Shown here: piece after piece, positions 1-7,005 of the stretch
Layout of the letters: every line of letters starts with the position of its first letter
Numbering within the stretch: the first letter of the stretch is position 1
NCBI GenBank assembly: GCA_964230805.1
Contig: CAXRIA010000026.1
Span: 1-14,537 of the forward strand
Length of the DNA stretch: 14,537 bases
Direction: 5' to 3'
DNA from: Flavicella sp964230805
GTDB taxonomy: Bacteria; Bacteroidota; Bacteroidia; Flavobacteriales; Flavobacteriaceae
Program-made: the position numbers and the translations under genes
The notes under the pieces: generated by a model
Told to the model about the DNA's origin: nothing
What the model saw: the letters and a program-made list of their open reading frames with translations, nothing else
Databases searched by the model: none

Positions 1-325
1 CCAGTGCCATTGAAAGAAAAATCGTATTACGTGCAGGCACATAAGTGACAGGAATCTCTTCGCTGCCATCATAATCTGGCACATCAATTTCATCATTCGT
101 CAATGCCGAACCTTTAGCAACACCCTCCATTGTAAACTTAACAATCTCATGTTGCTTAACGTCCATTTGTTTAACAATACGCTTCACCGCATCCAACTCA
201 GCATTGTGTTGCTGCCCATAATCAAAACTCATCGCATACACATCAAACCCTTGTGATTTAGCTAATGCGATACAGGTTGTCGAGTCCAATCCACCAGAGG
301 CAAGGACAACTGCTTTTTTCGCCAT
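1..325 (-). CDS. queC: QueC, 7-cyano-7-deazaguanine synthase (N-terminal part, cut by window edge)
   Basis: QueC converts 7-carboxy-7-deazaguanine to preQ0 using ATP and ammonia, a cytoplasmic step in queuosine synthesis. The 108 visible residues begin MAKKAVVLASGGLDSTT. They carry the SGGLDS ATP-pyrophosphatase loop (residues 10-15), the SFDYGQ segment (33-38) and IPVTYVPARNTIFLS (91-105), all hallmarks of QueC. The frame is open to the window edge, so roughly the C-terminal half lies outside. The ATG at 325 is preceded by GGAG seven bases upstream, a clear Shine-Dalgarno, unlike the flavobacterial genes in the rest of the window. IPVTYVPARN and the general sequence style suggest a proteobacterial rather than flavobacterial QueC (judgement from family knowledge, not a search). 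It lies 72 bases downstream of a flavoprotein C-terminus on the same strand. Confidence 0.9.
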   Translation of the reverse strand, partial: MAKKAVVLASGGLDSTTCIALAKSQGFDVYAMSFDYGQQHNAELDAVKRIVKQMDVKQHEIVKFTMEGVAKGSALTNDEIDVPDYDGSEEIPVTYVPARNTIFLSMAL

Positions 326-397
326 AATACAGCTCCATTTTTATCTTCTTGAAATTTCCTCTGCATGCTAACAAAACTGAAGGTAAAACGCTAATCA

Positions 398-556
398 CTA
401 AACATACTGACCCGCACAATAGCCCGAGGCCCAAGCCCATTGAAAATTAAAGCCGCCCAAGTGACCTGTAACATCCACAACTTCACCAATAAAATACAGA
501 CCCGGCACTTTTTTAGCTTCTAAATCTTGCGTATTTTCATTTGAATTGTCTGACAT
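398..556 (-). pseudogene. C-terminal remnant of YhiN/HI0933-family flavoprotein
   Basis: Reading the minus strand to the TAG at 398-400 gives a tail containing KKVPGLYFIGE, DVTGHLGGFN and FQWAWASGY. This is the conserved C-terminal FAD-binding end of the HI0933/YhiN family of NAD(P)/FAD-dependent oxidoreductases. Only about 47 residues match; a full protein has roughly 390-420. Upstream of about 541-545 the expected residues (a GGV-T segment) are missing in all three frames, and the same frame hits a stop at 605-607. The frame contains an ATG at 556, but I do not think it is a real start; the gene is broken by a junction. The true protein binds FAD, and its cellular function is poorly defined. 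It may be a real chromosomal remnant or the edge of a misassembled fragment. Confidence 0.75.
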
Positions 557-675
557 ATTGCATATGTTTAAAGTTCCTTGATAAGACTTTAAATATAGGA
601 ATAGCTAGCGAAACCACAAAATTATAAATAACATTGAGTGTTACTAAAAATAACGCCTATTCCACAAAAAAGACG

Positions 676-1425
676 TTAGGAATTCCAAATTTCCCAAGAT
701 TTTTCTGCTTGGAGTTCTAGCATTTCCAATCCGTTTTTAATCGCCGCTCCTTTCGCTTTCCCTCGGCTCAAGAAGGTGGTTTCTGATGGATTGTATATCA
801 AATCATACAAAAGATGTTTTGACGTTAATAACTCATACGGAATATCGGGACATAAATGAATATTTGGTGAGGTTCCTAAGGGGGAACAATTGACCAAAAT
901 GGTATGGGTGTCCATCACAGAGGCATCGATGGCACCGTAGTCTATCTGATTTTCATTTTTTGGAACTCTTGACACAAAACTGTATTGAATTTCTAGTTTA
1001 TCAAAGGCGTAAGCAACCGCTTTGGACGCTCCTCCAGTTCCTAAAATCAAGGCTTTGTTGTGGTGTTTTTTTAGCAATGGCTCGATTGATTTTGAAAAAC
1101 CATAAACGTCGGTGTTGTACCCCTTTTTGGCTCCTGACTCCAAAATTTTGATGGTATTGATCGCTCCGATGTTTTGAGCATCCGTATCTATTTCATCTAA
1201 GAAAGAACCTACCTTTTCTTTGTAGGGAATCGTAACATTCAAACCGACAATATTTTTTGAATTTGCCTCGAAAATAGCTGAAAAGTCTTCGATGCTTGGC
1301 AAATCAAAATTTTGATACGAACAATTGTCTAATTTCAATTGTGCGAATTTTTTTGAAAAATAATTTCTAGAAAAGGAATAGGCGATATTTTTACCTACCA
1401 ATCCAAATGTCTTTTTGGTACTCAT
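676..1425 (-). CDS. aroE: Shikimate dehydrogenase (NADP+)
   Basis: This enzyme reduces 3-dehydroshikimate to shikimate with NADPH in the cytoplasm, the fourth step of aromatic amino acid (chorismate) synthesis. The 249 residues are normal for the short flavobacterial form. Visible motifs are the substrate-binding segment AYSFSRNYF (15-23), NVTIPYKEKV (63-72) with catalytic Lys69, GAINTI (87-92), YNTDVYGF (103-110) with catalytic Asp105, the dinucleotide-binding loop LGTGGASKA (128-136), NCSPLGTSP (179-187) and the C-terminal AIKNGLEML (228-236). The ATG overlaps the stop of the upstream DUF368 gene in an ATGA, so translation is probably coupled. It is the last gene of the DUF368-DUF368-aroE unit. 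No strong terminator was found between it and the junction to the left. Confidence 0.95.
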   Translation of the reverse strand: MSTKKTFGLVGKNIAYSFSRNYFSKKFAQLKLDNCSYQNFDLPSIEDFSAIFEANSKNIVGLNVTIPYKEKVGSFLDEIDTDAQNIGAINTIKILESGAKKGYNTDVYGFSKSIEPLLKKHHNKALILGTGGASKAVAYAFDKLEIQYSFVSRVPKNENQIDYGAIDASVMDTHTILVNCSPLGTSPNIHLCPDIPYELLTSKHLLYDLIYNPSETTFLSRGKAKGAAIKNGLEMLELQAEKSWEIWNS

Positions 1426-2438
1426 TTTTGTTTTTTCTTTTGATGTTCGAAATAATCAATTCCTATGACAATGGCCATTCCCATAACTACATATCCTATT
1501 GAAATCCATGTATTTATTTCAGCAAAATCTGGAACGAATCGTTGGTAATTTTCCAACACAGGGTTGTTTTGGCTATCCAACAAAACACTTCCGTTCTGCA
1601 TGGCAAATATTTTAATCTTCCAAGGCCATACCATTCCCAACGAACCGGCAATAAAACCAATAATCAAGGCGTTTACAACATGATTCCATCGTTTTAGTAC
1701 ATAACTTAACAAATGAGAAATAGACACCAAACCGACAAAAGAACCCAAAAAGAAAATCAAGGAAATTTTGATATATCGTCTGTTGACAGGATCTTGTAAA
1801 ACCTCGAAATTTCCGAGCAACACATTTTTTGACACATCGAAAACAATGTTCACCGCATCTACGAGTAGTAAAACATAATTCCCGAGTAGCATCAATAAAA
1901 ATGAACCAGACAAACCTGGGAAAGTCATTCCACTAACTCCAATAACCCCACAAAAGAAAACAAACCACAGATTGCTATTTTCCTTCGCAGGAGGTAGAAA
2001 ACTCAACAGCAAGCCAATGACCAAACCCAATAGAACAACTGCTACATTTTTTGGTGACCAACCCTCGTATTTTTTACTGATGTAGTAAATAGATCCTATG
2101 ATCATCCCAAAAAAAGCGCTCCAAACATAGCGTTCATATTGCTTCAAAAGATAATCCAAAATAATGGAAACACTGAAATAACTAAACAAACTCCCTCCCA
2201 TGACCAACATTAAAAAGGGTAGATTTAAATAGCCAACAAGGCTTTTAAAACGTCCATTGAGCAGTAGTTTTAACGCTTTGCCATTTATCTTTTGAAAGCT
2301 GTAGATCAACTCCTCGTAAAACCCCAGCACAAAGGCAACTGCGCCCCCAGAGACTCCCGGCACTTTATTGGCCGTCCCCATTGCCAATCCTTTTAGGAAA
2401 AGCATTGTTTTTTCGAAGTGTTTTTTTTGAACGAACAC
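1422..2438 (-). CDS. DUF368 membrane protein, second (diverged) PopT-type paralogue
   Basis: This is an integral inner-membrane protein of 338 residues with about eight hydrophobic segments. DUF368 proteins (PopT) were described as undecaprenyl-phosphate translocases that return the lipid carrier to the cytoplasmic face for peptidoglycan and glycan synthesis. The two family signatures are visible: GTANKVPGVSGGAVAF (21-36) and the internally related GVSGMTFPGLSGSF (167-180), plus a WPWK motif (271-274). The first signature is unusual: the typical AADVVPGVSGGT reads TANKVPGVSGGA, losing the Asp. The start is GTG at 2438, whose N-terminus matches the length of the neighbouring paralogue; ATG at 2405 is the alternative and would leave only five residues before the first signature helix. 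It lies 59 bases after its paralogue and overlaps aroE by four bases. The family call is firm; the substrate of this copy is inferred. Confidence 0.85.
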   Translation of the reverse strand: MFVQKKHFEKTMLFLKGLAMGTANKVPGVSGGAVAFVLGFYEELIYSFQKINGKALKLLLNGRFKSLVGYLNLPFLMLVMGGSLFSYFSVSIILDYLLKQYERYVWSAFFGMIIGSIYYISKKYEGWSPKNVAVVLLGLVIGLLLSFLPPAKENSNLWFVFFCGVIGVSGMTFPGLSGSFLLMLLGNYVLLLVDAVNIVFDVSKNVLLGNFEVLQDPVNRRYIKISLIFFLGSFVGLVSISHLLSYVLKRWNHVVNALIIGFIAGSLGMVWPWKIKIFAMQNGSVLLDSQNNPVLENYQRFVPDFAEINTWISIGYVVMGMAIVIGIDYFEHQKKKQK

Positions 2439-2497
2439 CGTTTTTTGTTTTTGTGTTGTGACTTATTAATTGAGCAACTTGACACGGGAAACAGCAA

Positions 2498-3421
2498 CTA
2501 TTTTTTCAGGGTTTGCATTTTTTCCAAAATCAAAATTACAAAATACCCCAACAGAGCGAAAAAACAAGCCCATAACAATTGCGGTTCTCCCTTAACATGA
2601 AATGGCCCTACACTTTTTTGCAACAGTGGCACTTGTTCACCATGCGAATTGAACCTCCAAGAAAGCGTTTCTTTCCACGGCCAAATTTTGTTCAAAGAAC
2701 CGATAACAAATCCTGTTAACCCGGCTAGAGTGGCATTTTTATATGTTGAAAACAACCATTTCAAAACTTTTGAAAAACTTAACAATCCTACCACAGCGCC
2801 CGACCCAACAATTGCGATGGTTACAAAATCTCTCGAATGTATGGCCCCTAAAATCATTTTGTAAGACCCCAAGAGTACCAAAATAAAAGAACCCGATATC
2901 CCGGGTAATATCATGGCACAGATTGCTATTGCTCCCGATAAAAATAAAAACCAATACGAGGCTCCCTCTGAAACCAACGGTTCTAAAATCGTAATGTAAT
3001 AGGCGATCGAGATACCGAAAAGCAACATAAACACTGTCGAAAAATTCCATTTGGTGATCTGTTTGCCGATAAAAATGACACTTGCCAGTACCAAACCGAA
3101 AAAGAAAGACCACAAAAGAATGGGTTGATTTTCTAACAAATAAGAAATTCCTTTGGCTAAAGAAACCACACTCACTGCGATTCCTGCCAAAAGCGTGACT
3201 AAAAACGAACCATTGACCGCTTTCCAAACGGCTTTGATTCCCTTTTTTCTGAGCAATGTGAGTGTTTCCAAATTAATCGCACTAATGCTCTTTAAAAGCT
3301 CTTCGTAAATTCCAGAAATAAAAGCAATCGTTCCGCCGGAAACCCCTGGAACGACATCCGCTGCTCCCATGGCCATGCCTTTTAAAAATAGAAAGAGTGA
3401 TTGTTTGAGTGTTCTTTGCAT
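2498..3421 (-). CDS. DUF368 membrane protein, PopT-type polyprenyl-phosphate transporter
   Basis: This 307-residue polytopic inner-membrane protein has canonical DUF368 signatures: KGMAMGAADVVPGVSGGT (14-31) followed by ISGIYEELL, the related inner repeat AMILPGISGSFILVLLGSY (169-187), and WPWK at 247-250. The two glycine-rich PG-SGS/SGG motifs in the N- and C-terminal halves suggest an inverted-repeat transporter fold. By family knowledge its likely role is recycling undecaprenyl phosphate across the cytoplasmic membrane for cell-envelope synthesis. The ATG at 3421 has no Shine-Dalgarno, as is normal in Bacteroidota. A TATATTTG promoter element lies 20 bases upstream in the 67-base gap after the TPR gene, so this gene probably heads its own unit with the second paralogue and aroE. 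Confidence 0.9.
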   Translation of the reverse strand: MQRTLKQSLFLFLKGMAMGAADVVPGVSGGTIAFISGIYEELLKSISAINLETLTLLRKKGIKAVWKAVNGSFLVTLLAGIAVSVVSLAKGISYLLENQPILLWSFFFGLVLASVIFIGKQITKWNFSTVFMLLFGISIAYYITILEPLVSEGASYWFLFLSGAIAICAMILPGISGSFILVLLGSYKMILGAIHSRDFVTIAIVGSGAVVGLLSFSKVLKWLFSTYKNATLAGLTGFVIGSLNKIWPWKETLSWRFNSHGEQVPLLQKSVGPFHVKGEPQLLWACFFALLGYFVILILEKMQTLKK

Positions 3422-3440
3422 TTGTCTCTTTTGATTTTGA

Positions 3441-3448
3441 CAAATATA
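3441..3448 (-). promoter_or_regulatory. -7 promoter element for the DUF368-DUF368-aroE unit
   Basis: On the minus strand this reads TATATTTG, a full match to the Bacteroidota sigma-A -7 consensus TAnnTTTG. It lies about 20 bases before the ATG of the first DUF368 gene, inside the gap after the TPR stop. The nearest upstream TTG is only 11 bases away, closer than the usual -33 spacing, so the -33 box is uncertain. Confidence 0.5.
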
Positions 3449-3488
3449 GTTTTTAATTGCAAAAAACTTCTTATTCTTTTCGGGATTC

Positions 3489-4850
3489 TCACAAAAGATG
3501 GGCGTCTATAAGGGCAATAACTTCTTTGGTTTTAAAAAAACCTGGATACAATTCTTTGACCACCTCTAAAAAATCAAAATCGATGGCCATTCCATTTTTT
3601 AGATGTAGAAAAGCTTCCTCTTTTTTTCCGAGCTGCATAAAAATACCGAACAAACGGTATTCCAATTCTGCCGATTCGCTGTAGTAATTTTTAGCGCGAA
3701 TCAAATTTTCCAACGCAAGTTTATAATCTCCAATAAAATATTGCACATCGACCAGAGCCATCCATACCTCAAGTGCTTTGTCATCCAAACTCAAGCAGCG
3801 CTTGAAAGCAGACACACTTTCTTCATATAAGGATAAGTTTACATTAATTTCCCCATATTTTCTCCAATATTCCGGATTAAATTCATCAATAGAAATTAAT
3901 TTTTTACAATAATACAAAGCCTTTTCATAATCTTTCAATTCCACACAGACATGTGACAATGCCCACCAAGCTTTGTCTAACAATGGATCTTCATTGACTG
4001 ATTTTTTGTAGTATTCTACTGCCTTTTGAAAGTTTTCATTCTTTCGATAACAATCTCCTATTCGCAAATAAACGAAGGCCGTGGGATCATCCAATTCAAG
4101 CGCCACTGTGTAATTTTCGATGGCTTCTTCCCAACGTTCTAAAATTTCCAATGTTTTCGCTTTTTCTATGTAACCCCCAACAAAATTTTCATCGATAACA
4201 ACGGCATAATCAAAAGATTTCAAAGCGTCATCGTATTTTTCGATGACCATGTATTGCCTCCCCAATTGATGCCAGGCAACTTCACAATAAGGATTGTTAT
4301 TTACATAGTCGTTCAAATACGAAATGGCCTCAACATGTTTTCCATCCATATCAAAACAATAAATGACATTGTACAATGAGGAATAATCTTCAGGGTCCAA
4401 GGCAACACACTTGGCAAAATTTTCACGTGCTTTGATAAAGTTGTCAAGATACAGATATTCCATGGCCATCAAAGAAGTGACATCTGCAAGATCATTGGTA
4501 AATTCCAAGGCGGTTTCTAAAGATTGAATGGCTTCCTGATGCTTGTCCTCTTTTGAAAAAATAGCTGCTTTTTGAATGTGCACTTCTTCGTTCGTTGGTT
4601 CCAAAGCTTCAATCTCATGCAACAATTTTTTGGCCTCTAGAATTTTATCTTCAAAAATAAACAACTCCACTTTTAACAATTTCAGCATGGTGGAAGAAGG
4701 ATGCTGCTCCAAACTTAATTTTACTGCTTTTTTTGCCAATGCATGCCTTCCATTGTCGATATAATAATGTATGATTTCTTCAAATTCCGCGGAATCAAAA
4801 AAATACACTTTGTTGGTTTTTAGCATCGATTCAAATCTCGATAACGCCAT
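3489..4850 (-). CDS. Tetratricopeptide-repeat protein, cytoplasmic
   Basis: This protein of about 453 residues is built almost wholly of TPR helical hairpins, roughly a dozen 34-residue units. Clear examples include AWHQLGRQYMVIEKYDDALK, AFVYLRIGDCYRKNENFQKA and AWWALSHVCVELKDYEKALY. There is no signal peptide, lipobox or membrane segment, so it should be cytoplasmic. TPR arrays bind other proteins, and no enzyme domain is seen. I chose ATG at 4850 (MALSRFESML); the frame also opens two codons earlier at a TTG (4856), which is less likely. It ends 67 bases before the first DUF368 gene, whose own promoter lies in that gap. The upstream region contains a 17-base palindrome at 4896-4912. Its function is unknown; a link to envelope-lipid transport rests on position alone. 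Confidence 0.9.
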   Translation of the reverse strand: MALSRFESMLKTNKVYFFDSAEFEEIIHYYIDNGRHALAKKAVKLSLEQHPSSTMLKLLKVELFIFEDKILEAKKLLHEIEALEPTNEEVHIQKAAIFSKEDKHQEAIQSLETALEFTNDLADVTSLMAMEYLYLDNFIKARENFAKCVALDPEDYSSLYNVIYCFDMDGKHVEAISYLNDYVNNNPYCEVAWHQLGRQYMVIEKYDDALKSFDYAVVIDENFVGGYIEKAKTLEILERWEEAIENYTVALELDDPTAFVYLRIGDCYRKNENFQKAVEYYKKSVNEDPLLDKAWWALSHVCVELKDYEKALYYCKKLISIDEFNPEYWRKYGEINVNLSLYEESVSAFKRCLSLDDKALEVWMALVDVQYFIGDYKLALENLIRAKNYYSESAELEYRLFGIFMQLGKKEEAFLHLKNGMAIDFDFLEVVKELYPGFFKTKEVIALIDAHLL

Positions 4851-4895
4851 GGGCAACTCTTTTTTATACTATCAATAAAATAAAAATACGATTTG

Positions 4896-4912
4896 ATTGT
4901 TTGGAAAACAAT
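4896..4912. promoter_or_regulatory. Perfect palindrome upstream of the TPR gene, operator-like
   Basis: ATTGTTT-GGA-AAACAAT is a perfect 7-base inverted repeat around a 3-base centre, about 45 bases before the TPR ATG. Just downstream on the minus strand (4888-4881) is TATTTTTA, one base off the -7 consensus, so the palindrome would sit between the -7 and -33 regions. This suits a dimeric regulator site. It lies in the 272-base divergent gap between the TPR gene and pyrR (4851-5122), where I see no gene. Confidence 0.35.
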
Positions 4913-5086
4913 TCCTCATGAATATCTTTTTAACAATTTAATTAACATCACATCAGAAAACACATCATTTTGACAACAACAATTCTCAGGTAATTTCTTT
5001 GTTTTTTTTCTACCTACATAGGCTTTTCTGAAACCGCCAACTTTCCAAAAATCTATTTTTTAATTTTATTCTTGACGAATTACAAG

Positions 5087-5094
5087 TATATTTG
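5087..5094 (+). promoter_or_regulatory. -7 promoter element for the pyrR operon
   Basis: TATATTTG matches the Bacteroidota -7 consensus TAnnTTTG exactly and ends 28 bases before the pyrR ATG at 5123. The transcript leader would be only about 20-25 bases. A TTG at 5072-5074 is 12 bases upstream, shorter than usual -33 spacing. The element overlaps the in-frame TTG at 5072, arguing that this TTG is not the pyrR start. Confidence 0.55.
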
Positions 5095-5122
5095 TTTTTC
5101 AAAACCTGCTTTGGTTATTATT

Positions 5123-5665
5123 ATGAGTGATAAAATCTTACTAAACTCCAAGGAAATCAAAATCATATTGCATCGACTAGCCTGTCAGTTGATTGAAAAC
5201 CACGGCGACTTTTCCAATACTGTCCTTTTGGGTATTCAACCCAGAGGAACTTTTTTAGCGCAGCGACTCGAAAAACTCTTAAAGGAAGAATACGACATTC
5301 AAAACATTCAACTAGGCTTGCTAGATATCACTTTTTTCAGAGACGATTTCAGGAGAAGAGACGCTCCATTAGAAGCCAATACGACTCATGTCAACTTTAT
5401 TATTGAAGACAAAAATGTGGTTTTGATCGACGATGTTTTATTTTCTGGCAGAAGTATCAACGCCGCTTTAACCGCAATGCAATCGTATGGAAGACCGAAA
5501 CAAACAGAACTGCTATGCCTGATAGACCGACGTTTTAGTAGGCATTTGCCTATACAACCCGATTATAGAGGAAGGCAAGTAGATGTCATTAACAATGAAA
5601 GAGTGGCCGTTCTATGGAAAGAAAACGATGGAAAAGATGCTATTTATTTAACAACGAATGATTAA
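5123..5665 (+). CDS. pyrR: PyrR, bifunctional pyrimidine regulator / uracil phosphoribosyltransferase
   Basis: PyrR-type proteins make UMP from uracil and PRPP and, in Firmicutes, bind pyr mRNA to control attenuation. The 180 residues match family length. The PRPP-binding loop is VVLIDDVLFSGRS (99-111), and there is a LDITFFRDDF segment (67-76) equivalent to the family's substrate-side DxTxxRDD region. An N-terminal HRLACQLIENH (17-27) and a C-terminal LPIQPDYRGRQV (142-153) are also typical. I chose ATG at 5123 because homologues begin at this MSxK-LL segment and because the promoter -7 box lies at 5087-5094; the frame extends to TTG 5072 without reason to use it. The gene overlaps pyrB by eight bases. 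The leader is too short for a classical PyrR attenuator, so RNA regulation in cis here is doubtful. Confidence 0.93.
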   Translation: MSDKILLNSKEIKIILHRLACQLIENHGDFSNTVLLGIQPRGTFLAQRLEKLLKEEYDIQNIQLGLLDITFFRDDFRRRDAPLEANTTHVNFIIEDKNVVLIDDVLFSGRSINAALTAMQSYGRPKQTELLCLIDRRFSRHLPIQPDYRGRQVDVINNERVAVLWKENDGKDAIYLTTND

Positions 5666-6602
5666 AAACAAAATGAAATCACTTAGTGTTCAAAATTTAC
5701 TCGGAATAAAGCATCTAAAGAAAGAAGATTTAGACCTTATTTTTGAGACGGCAGACCACTTTAAAGAAGTAATCAACCGTCCTATCAAAAAAGTTCCCTC
5801 CTTGAGAGACATCACCATCGCCAATTTATTTTTCGAAAATAGTACCCGTACAAAACTATCCTTTGAATTGGCTGAAAAGCGACTTTCCGCAGATATCGTG
5901 AATTTCTCAGCGGGACAATCCTCGGTAAAAAAAGGAGAAACGTTGATCGATACGGTGAACAATATTCTCTCCATGAAAGTGGATATTGTTGTCATGCGTC
6001 ACCCCAATGTGGGGGCAGGTGTTTTTCTTTCCAATCATGTGGATGCCAAAATAATCAATGCGGGTGATGGGACGCACGAACATCCCACACAGGCATTGCT
6101 CGACTCCTACTCCATTCGTGAAAAACTCGGTGATGTATCTGGAAAAAAAGTCGTAATCATCGGAGATGTGCTGCACTCGAGAGTGGCCCTGTCTAATATT
6201 TTTGCTTTGAAACTGCAAGGTGCAGAAGTAAAGGTTTGTGGCCCTACTACACTGATTCCGAAATACATCGAAAGTTTGGGTGTCAAAGTAGAAACCAACT
6301 TACGAAAAGCATTGGAATGGTGTGATGTCGCCAATGTATTGAGAGTACAACACGAAAGAATGGATGTAAAATACTTTCCTTCCACAAGAGAATACACGCA
6401 ATTATTCGGTATCAGTAAAGACATTTTAAATTCTTTAAACAAAGAAATTGTCGTCATGCACCCCGGCCCTATCAATCGAGGTGTCGAAATCACTAGTGAT
6501 GTGGCTGATTCTGATCAATCCATTATTTTGAACCAGGTAGAAAACGGCGTTGCTGTTCGAATGGCTTGTATTTACTTACTGGCCGAACAAATAAAACGAT
6601 AA
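5658..6602 (+). CDS. pyrB: Aspartate carbamoyltransferase catalytic chain
   Basis: This enzyme joins carbamoyl phosphate and aspartate to form N-carbamoyl-aspartate, the committed step of pyrimidine synthesis, acting as a cytoplasmic trimer. In the 314-residue frame the carbamoyl-phosphate loop is FFENSTRTKLSFE (58-70), Lys92 lies in SSVKKGETL, followed by VMRHPNVGA (112-120), HPTQALLD (142-149) and the aspartate-domain HPGPINRGVE (268-277). All expected catalytic regions are present. Two starts are possible: ATG 5658, which overlaps the pyrR stop by eight bases, and ATG 5673, which gives MKSLSVQNLLGIKHL and fits the usual start of flavobacterial homologues better. No pyrI regulatory chain follows. 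It is second in the pyrR-pyrB-STAS-like-rnz unit. Confidence 0.96.
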   Translation: MIKNKMKSLSVQNLLGIKHLKKEDLDLIFETADHFKEVINRPIKKVPSLRDITIANLFFENSTRTKLSFELAEKRLSADIVNFSAGQSSVKKGETLIDTVNNILSMKVDIVVMRHPNVGAGVFLSNHVDAKIINAGDGTHEHPTQALLDSYSIREKLGDVSGKKVVIIGDVLHSRVALSNIFALKLQGAEVKVCGPTTLIPKYIESLGVKVETNLRKALEWCDVANVLRVQHERMDVKYFPSTREYTQLFGISKDILNSLNKEIVVMHPGPINRGVEITSDVADSDQSIILNQVENGVAVRMACIYLLAEQIKR

Positions 6603-6658
6603 GCACTACTAGGTACTTTCAAACTAGTGTTCATCGAATATTTCAAATCACATAGGTT

Positions 6659-6994
6659 ATGATCATTCAAAACAAAGAAAATTACACGATTATTCTTCCC
6701 GAAGAAAATTCTTTCACAGCGTTTTACACTGTATTTAGCTCCCAAATTCACGAAGTTCCAACGACCCATCTCTTTTTAAACCTCTCGGATAAATTTCATG
6801 TGACTGCAGACGAATTGGAAGTCTTCTCAGCGTTTTCCGAACAACAAAAAGAAAAGGGTAAATCTTTTGTATTGATAACAAATACGGTTGAAATTGATGA
6901 TTTTGAAGACGAATCTTTGAGCGTGGTCCCTACACTTACGGAAGCCGAAGATGTTTTAGAGATGGATGAAATAGAAAGAGATCTCATGAGTTAA
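6659..6994 (+). CDS. Small acidic STAS-like protein, unknown function
   Basis: This is a 111-residue soluble acidic protein without signal peptide or membrane segment. Its order of short strands and helices (NYTIILPEENS, THLFLNLSDKFHV, ADELEVFSAFSEQQKEKG, SFVLIT, then VPTLTEAEDVLEMDEIERDL at the C-terminus) resembles the STAS / anti-sigma-antagonist fold, in particular the VPTL-EA ending. The resemblance is by eye. The phosphorylatable Ser of SpoIIAA-type proteins (DxSG) is not evident, so it is unlikely to be a classical anti-anti-sigma factor. It sits 56 bases after pyrB and 11 bases before rnz, on the same strand and without its own promoter box. I recall a similar small gene beside rnz in other flavobacteria, sometimes labelled ribonuclease Z by proximity; it has none of the metal-binding motifs of that enzyme. 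Confidence 0.8.
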   Translation: MIIQNKENYTIILPEENSFTAFYTVFSSQIHEVPTTHLFLNLSDKFHVTADELEVFSAFSEQQKEKGKSFVLITNTVEIDDFEDESLSVVPTLTEAEDVLEMDEIERDLMS

Positions 6995-7005
6995 CAAACA
7001 TTGCT

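Noticed and set aside
258..440. 60-residue minus-strand open frame across the queC start and flavoprotein tail
   Set aside because: It is in another frame over two recognisable coding pieces (QueC N-terminus and YhiN tail) and matches no family.
599..662. GGAATAG and CTATTCC flanking about 50 AT-rich bases between aroE and the junction, considered as ends of a small mobile element
   Set aside because: The 7-base complementarity does not extend, there is no target duplication and no transposase.
2739..3227. 162-residue open frame antiparallel/shifted within the first DUF368 gene
   Set aside because: Cys/Phe/His-rich shadow translation overlapping a well-supported membrane protein; no domain.
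4851..4856. TTG start two codons upstream of the TPR gene ATG
   Set aside because: ATG 4850 is available immediately after and gives the more usual N-terminus.
5072..5122. TTG-initiated extension of pyrR by 17 residues
   Set aside because: It overlaps the TATATTTG promoter element, and PyrR homologues start at the MSDK position (ATG 5123).
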